From an uncultured Pelagibacteraceae bacterium (GTDB lineage: Bacteria; Pseudomonadota; Alphaproteobacteria; Pelagibacterales; Pelagibacteraceae), in NCBI GenBank assembly GCA_902544135.1, contig CACCBF010000003.1:88664-152663 (forward strand): a stretch of 64,000 bases of DNA, read 5' to 3'. The first letter of the stretch is position 1. Each line of letters begins with the position of its first letter. Position numbers and translations under genes: made by a program. This document shows, piece after piece, positions 60,143 through 64,000 of the stretch. A model generated the notes under the pieces. It saw only the letters and a list, made by a program, of their open reading frames with translations. It searched no databases and was not told where the DNA came from.

Positions 60143-62479
60143 ATGAGTAGAATTTTAAAAAAAATATTTATTGGTATTATTGGTATTTCGCTAATTACCT
60201 TTACATTAATCACAGTAATTTTGTGGAATTTTTCAAATAATATCCCTGACTATAAGTTTTTAAAGAACTATAAACCACCAGTATCGAGTAAAGTGTATTC
60301 TGGAAATGGTGAATTAGTATCTGACTTCTCAAAAGAAAAAAGAATATTTGTTCCTTATAGTTCTATTCCACAAAAAGTTATCAATGCTTTTTTATCTGCT
60401 GAAGATAAAAATTTTTTTTCACATCCTGGCGTAGATGCAAAAGGAGTTCTTCGAGCAATTATTAACAATGTTAGTAATATATTCACTTCAAGAAGATTAG
60501 AGGGAGCATCTACGATTACACAGCAAGTAGCAAAGAATTTTTTATTAACTAATGAAGTAAGCATAAATAGAAAAATTAAAGAGGCAATTCTTGCATTTAG
60601 AATTGAAAGAGCGCTTTCGAAGGAAAGGATACTTGAGTTATACTTGAATCAAATCTATTTGGGAAGTGGTGCATATGGGGTCGCAGCAGCTAGTTTGGAA
60701 TATTTTGATAAATCAATAAAAGAACTAAATTATGTTGAGACTGCGATGCTAGCAGCATTACCTAAAGCACCAAGTAAATATAACCCGTACCGCAATTTGG
60801 ACTTAGCTAAGTTCAGAAGAGATTTAGTATTAAAAAATTTATTAGAAAATAATTTTATTAACTCAAATCAATATAAAAATTTTAAATCTCAAAAAATCCA
60901 ACTTAAAAAAGCGAAGAAAGTTTTCCTTGAAGATGCTCAATATTACATCGAGGATGTGAGGAAAAATGTAATTGAAACCTTAACTTATGAGAAGGTTTAC
61001 AAACAAGGATTTAATATCAATACACCTATCAATCTAGAATTGCAAAAAATTGCTACTACATCACTAAGAGAGGGATTAATTGAGTATGATAAAAGAAAAG
61101 GTTGGAGAGGACCAATTAAGAATAAAAAATTGAACAAAAATTGGTTTAATGATCTTGATAAGTACGAAATAGAAAAGTCGATTAACTGGAAAATAGCGAT
61201 AATAAAAAAAATAAATAAATTTTCTGCTGAAATAGAAACTAAAGATAAATTAAAAGGAGTTATAAAATACCAAGATATAACTTGGACTAAAAAAGAATTT
61301 GATGAATTATTAAAAGTTGGAGACATTGTTTACGTCGAACAAATTTCAGAAAATAATTTTAGTCTCCAACAAATTCCTAAAATTAATGGAGGTATCGTTG
61401 TTATGGATCCCTACACTGGAAGAGTAATGGCTATTTCAGGGGGTTTTAGTTTTAAAAATAGTGAGTTTAATAGAGCTTCACAAGCCTTAAGGCAACCAGG
61501 ATCAGCTTTTAAACCTTTTGTATATGCTTTAGCTTTAGAAAATAATTTCACCCCTTCATCTTTAGTTTTAGATGCACCTCTAGTTTTAGATCAAGGATCA
61601 GATTTGAAGATGTGGAAGCCTGAAAATTACGGAAAAAAATTTTATGGTCCTTCTACTTTAAGAGTGGGTTTAGAAAAATCTAGAAATTTGATGACGGTTC
61701 GAATTGCGCAAAAAGTAGGCATAAAAAATTTGGCTAAATTTTCCAAAAATCTTGGCATATATGATGAGCCTGATGAACTTTTATCGATATCCTTAGGTTC
61801 TGCAGAAACCACACTATTAAAACTTACTTCTGCTTATTCTGCTTTCGTTAATGGAGGCAAGTTAGTAACACCAATTTTAATTGATCGTATTCAAGATAGT
61901 GAGGGAAATACGATTTTAAATAATGAAAAAAGAAACTGCAGTAATTGTGATATGATTTCATTCACCGGAAACGCTTATCCTGAAATTAAAGATACTTATA
62001 AACAAATTTTTTCGCCTCAAACAGCTTATCAAGTTACTTCATTATTAGAGGGAGTAGTTAAAAGAGGAACTGGAAAAAAATTAAGAGATCTTAACTTAAA
62101 TCTAGCAGGCAAAACTGGTACTACTAATGAAAATACTGACACATGGTTTATTGGTTTTACATCAAACTTGGTTATAGGTGTTTATGTAGGAATGGATAAT
62201 CCTGAAACCTTGGGTAAGTTTGAAACTGGTTCAAAAACAGCTTTACCTATATTTAAAAAATTTGTTCAAAGAGCTGTGAAAAAATCAGATGCGAGGCCTT
62301 TTAAAGTATCAAAAGGTATTACAATGATGGTAGTTGATCAATTAACTGGACAAAAAGCTAAATTTACATCAAAGAATACAATTTTAGAGGCCTATAAAAG
62401 CAAAAATGTAATTGATGGTAAAATATTATATTCAAATAATAATAGATTAGATACTAATAATATATTAAGGTTTTATTAA
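60143..62479 (+). CDS. mrcA: Penicillin-binding protein 1A (bifunctional peptidoglycan synthase)
   Basis: This 778-residue inner-membrane protein polymerises and cross-links peptidoglycan. A membrane anchor (about 8-30) precedes the GT51 glycosyltransferase domain with 'SAEDKNFFSHPGVDAKGVLRAI', 'GASTITQQVAKNFLL' and 'RKIKEAILAFRIE'. The transpeptidase domain has SxxK in 'RQPGSAFKPFVYALAL', SxN in 'EKSRNLMTVRIA' and KTG in 'AGKTGTTNENTDTWFIG'. An OB-like insert lies around residues 325-420. It overlaps the prfB start by one base (TAATG), so prfB is coupled to it. Confidence 0.94.
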   Translation: MSRILKKIFIGIIGISLITFTLITVILWNFSNNIPDYKFLKNYKPPVSSKVYSGNGELVSDFSKEKRIFVPYSSIPQKVINAFLSAEDKNFFSHPGVDAKGVLRAIINNVSNIFTSRRLEGASTITQQVAKNFLLTNEVSINRKIKEAILAFRIERALSKERILELYLNQIYLGSGAYGVAAASLEYFDKSIKELNYVETAMLAALPKAPSKYNPYRNLDLAKFRRDLVLKNLLENNFINSNQYKNFKSQKIQLKKAKKVFLEDAQYYIEDVRKNVIETLTYEKVYKQGFNINTPINLELQKIATTSLREGLIEYDKRKGWRGPIKNKKLNKNWFNDLDKYEIEKSINWKIAIIKKINKFSAEIETKDKLKGVIKYQDITWTKKEFDELLKVGDIVYVEQISENNFSLQQIPKINGGIVVMDPYTGRVMAISGGFSFKNSEFNRASQALRQPGSAFKPFVYALALENNFTPSSLVLDAPLVLDQGSDLKMWKPENYGKKFYGPSTLRVGLEKSRNLMTVRIAQKVGIKNLAKFSKNLGIYDEPDELLSISLGSAETTLLKLTSAYSAFVNGGKLVTPILIDRIQDSEGNTILNNEKRNCSNCDMISFTGNAYPEIKDTYKQIFSPQTAYQVTSLLEGVVKRGTGKKLRDLNLNLAGKTGTTNENTDTWFIGFTSNLVIGVYVGMDNPETLGKFETGSKTALPIFKKFVQRAVKKSDARPFKVSKGITMMVVDQLTGQKAKFTSKNTILEAYKSKNVIDGKILYSNNNRLDTNNILRFY

Positions 62480-63574
62480 TGGACTCAAAATACTTAGACT
62501 TTAAAAGAGATATTGAGAAGATTAATCAAAGAGTGAAGGAGTATCTTTGAAAAGAATGATATCTATAAAAAATTAGAAAGCCATAATAAAAAGATACTTG
62601 ATGTAAATTTTTGGAAAGATAAATCAAACTCTCAAAAAGTTATTAAAGAAAAAAAATTGTATGAAGAATTAGTAAGTTCTTACGAAAAATCTATTAATAA
62701 TTTAAAAGACTTTGATGAACTCAATAAATTGGCTATTGAAGAAAGAAACACAAATTTTCAAAATGAATTATTAAAAAATATTAAAGATTTGAGAGAATTA
62801 GTAAAAAAAAATGAGATAAGATGTTTTTTATCAAGTGAAGCAGATTCTCTTGATTGTTATATAGAGATACATGCAGGTGCGGGTGGTACAGAAAGTCAGG
62901 ATTGGGCAGAAATGTTGAGACGAATGTATATAAAATGGTCTGTTCAAAAAAAGTTTAAGTCAAGTTTGATCAGTGAACACAAAGGTGATGAAGCAGGAAT
63001 TAAATCATCTACAATTAAAATTGAGGGAGATTATATTTTTGGATGGTTAAAAAAAGAGTCAGGTATTCATAGACTAGTAAGAATTTCACCGTTCGACTCT
63101 GGTGCTAGAAGACACACAAGTTTCGCAAGTGTTTGGGTTTATCCAGTTGTAGATGAAAACATCAATATAGAAATATTGGATAAAGATTTAAGAATTGATA
63201 CTTATCGTTCGAGTGGAGCAGGCGGACAACATGTTAATACTACGGATAGCGCTGTTAGAATTACTCATATACCTTCAAAAATTGTTGTTCAGTGCCAAAA
63301 TGAGAGATCTCAACATAAAAATAAAGAAACATGTTTAAATATGCTTAAAGCAAGACTGTATGATTATGAAATAAAAAAAAAGGAAAAAGAAAATCAAAGT
63401 CATGAATCTACAAAATCAGAAATTGGATGGGGTCATCAAATTAGATCTTATGTTTTACAACCTTATAGACTTGTTAAGGACAATAGATCAAATCATGAAA
63501 GTTCAGATCCAGATAAAGTATTAAATGGAGATATTGATCAGTTTCTAGAGAAATCATTGTACCAAGATATATGA
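62479..63574 (+). CDS. prfB: Peptide chain release factor 2, expressed by programmed +1 frameshift
   Basis: RF2 ends translation at UGA and UAA. The gene starts at ATG 62479 and reads 23 codons (MDSKYLDFKRDIEKINQRVKEYL) to an in-frame TGA at 62548. A +1 shift that skips T62548 continues from 62549 as 'EKNDIYKKLESHNKK...' to the stop at 63574, giving 364 residues. The ORF track shows only the second part from an internal TTG (62657). RF2 features are 'ESQDWAEMLRRMY', 'RLVRISPFDSGARRHTSFASV' (SPF tripeptide) and the catalytic GGQ in 'YRSSGAGGQHVNTTDSAVR'. The join is 62479-62547 and 62549-63574. Confidence 0.95.
62536..62550 (+). promoter_or_regulatory. RF2 autoregulatory +1 frameshift site
   Basis: AAGGAG followed by TAT CTT TGA reproduces the classical prfB recoding signal (Shine-Dalgarno-like sequence, CTT slippery codon and in-frame UGA). 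When RF2 is scarce the ribosome pauses at UGA and slips from CUU to UUU, skipping one base to enter the main frame. Confidence 0.95.
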
Positions 63575-64000
63575 AAATAATTTCAAAAATTACAATAATA
63601 TTTACCCTAGTTACTATTATATTTTTAACTTATTTTAGTTTTGTAGGAATTGAAACAGATAAACTTAACAATCAAATAAAAAGTAAATTAATAAGTTTAA
63701 ATAAGAATCTCGACCTTGAATTAAAGCAAATAAATTTAAAGCTTAACCCATTAGAACTAAAAATAAATGTAAAAATCTTAGGCGCAAAAATTAAAAGTAG
63801 AAAAGAAGTTTTAGAAACCGAAAGCATCAAAACTAAAATATCTTTAATTTCTTTTTTTAAAGATGAATTCGTGATTAAAAATCTTGATATCTCAACTAAG
63901 TCTATAGATATTGAAGATTTAATATTATTTACAAAAACTTTTTATAATAACCCAAATATTATAATTTTTGAAAAATTTTTTCAAGTTAAAGGTTTTATTG
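63571..64000 (+). CDS. AsmA-like exported protein, N-terminal part (3' end outside window)
   Basis: An open frame begins at ATG 63571, overlapping the prfB stop by ATGA, and runs off the window (143 residues seen). It has an N-terminal membrane anchor ('IISKITIIFTLVTIIFLTYFSFVGIE') followed by 'LDLELKQINLKLNPLELKINVKILGAKIKSRKEVLETESIKTKISLISFFKDEFVIKNLDIS'. This pattern of a single anchor and repeated beta-rich steps is that of AsmA/TamB/YhdP-type proteins thought to bridge the envelope and move phospholipids. It is absent from the ORF track because it has no stop in the window. Confidence 0.7.
   Translation, partial: MKIISKITIIFTLVTIIFLTYFSFVGIETDKLNNQIKSKLISLNKNLDLELKQINLKLNPLELKINVKILGAKIKSRKEVLETESIKTKISLISFFKDEFVIKNLDISTKSIDIEDLILFTKTFYNNPNIIIFEKFFQVKGFI

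Noticed and set aside
62657-63574. prfB as a truncated gene or pseudogene starting at TTG 62657
   Set aside because: The upstream sequence completes RF2 through a canonical frameshift site, and the 62549-62657 interval is open and in frame.
1-64000. Mobile elements, prophage, CRISPR arrays, toxin-antitoxin or known defence genes
   Set aside because: I found no transposase, integrase, phage structural gene, regularly spaced repeat or defence-family motif; base composition and gene order look uniform and chromosomal.
1-64000. tRNA or rRNA genes in the intergenic gaps
   Set aside because: The only gap over 150 bp is the riboswitch leader. The others are AT-rich and show no cloverleaf-type sequence such as GGTTCGAATCC.

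Overview
The window is a densely packed, strongly AT-rich stretch of a free-living alphaproteobacterial chromosome, most likely SAR11 (Pelagibacterales). The evidence is the very low GC, intergenic gaps of mostly 0-60 bp, many ATGA/TAATG stop-start overlaps, a tandem glycine riboswitch in front of gcvTHP, an NAD-type formate dehydrogenase, many DMT/TRAP/MFS transporters, and alphaproteobacterial gene strings (lptF-lptG-lptD-surA-pdxA-rsmA; purM-DUF2066-hdaA; NDUFA12-DUF2155; rpsF-rpsR-rplI-dnaB; cvpA-purF). The species name is inferred from gene content; no rRNA is present. I see no tRNA, rRNA, IS element, prophage, integron or CRISPR array.

Layout. 1-2567: a TRAP transporter (binding protein cut by the window edge, then DctQ and DctM). 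2564-6350: a TPR protein, the 5-oxoprolinase genes pxpA (minus strand) and pxpB-pxpC (plus strand), and a DMT permease. 6388-10904: glycine riboswitch and gcvT-gcvH-gcvP. 10908-15396: an FAD oxidoreductase, a DUF1365 protein, a CFA-synthase-like methyltransferase, a DUF3833 lipoprotein and a convergent SDR, which together look like a membrane-lipid modification module. They are followed by tspO and a DAO-family FAD enzyme. 16996-21260 (minus): SelO, exported MsrA, formate dehydrogenase, an HPP-family membrane protein and an IscU/SufU-like protein. 21399-23466: DMT permease and a glycine-amidinotransferase-like enzyme. 23482-36354 (minus): a long co-directional run read as rpsF-rpsR-rplI-dnaB-MMPL-cvpA-purF-HD protein-gshA-gshB-DMT-MFS-coiled coil. 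36438-39026: fabD-fabG-acpP-gmk. 39015-46333 (minus): the LPS-transport and outer-membrane biogenesis string. 46416-53390: pepA-ndk, purM-purN (minus), DUF2066, hdaA, aspS. 53391-60044: an orphan NrdJ-C-terminal-like protein, NDUFA12, DUF2155, accC-accB-aroQ (minus), thiS-thiG, RNase E/G (minus). 60143-64000: PBP1A, prfB with a programmed +1 frameshift, and the start of an AsmA-like protein.

How the genes fit together. One theme is glycine, one-carbon and glutathione metabolism: glycine cleavage under a glycine riboswitch, formate oxidation, a glycine amidinotransferase-like enzyme, glutathione synthesis, and use of 5-oxoproline. The most interesting arrangement is that the putative lipid-modification genes start 3 nt after gcvP with no visible terminator, so they may share the glycine-controlled transcript. 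Their CFA-like enzyme also appears to lack two residues that bind bicarbonate in true cyclopropane synthases. The rest is mostly conserved housekeeping. I find no convincing new defence or mobile system.
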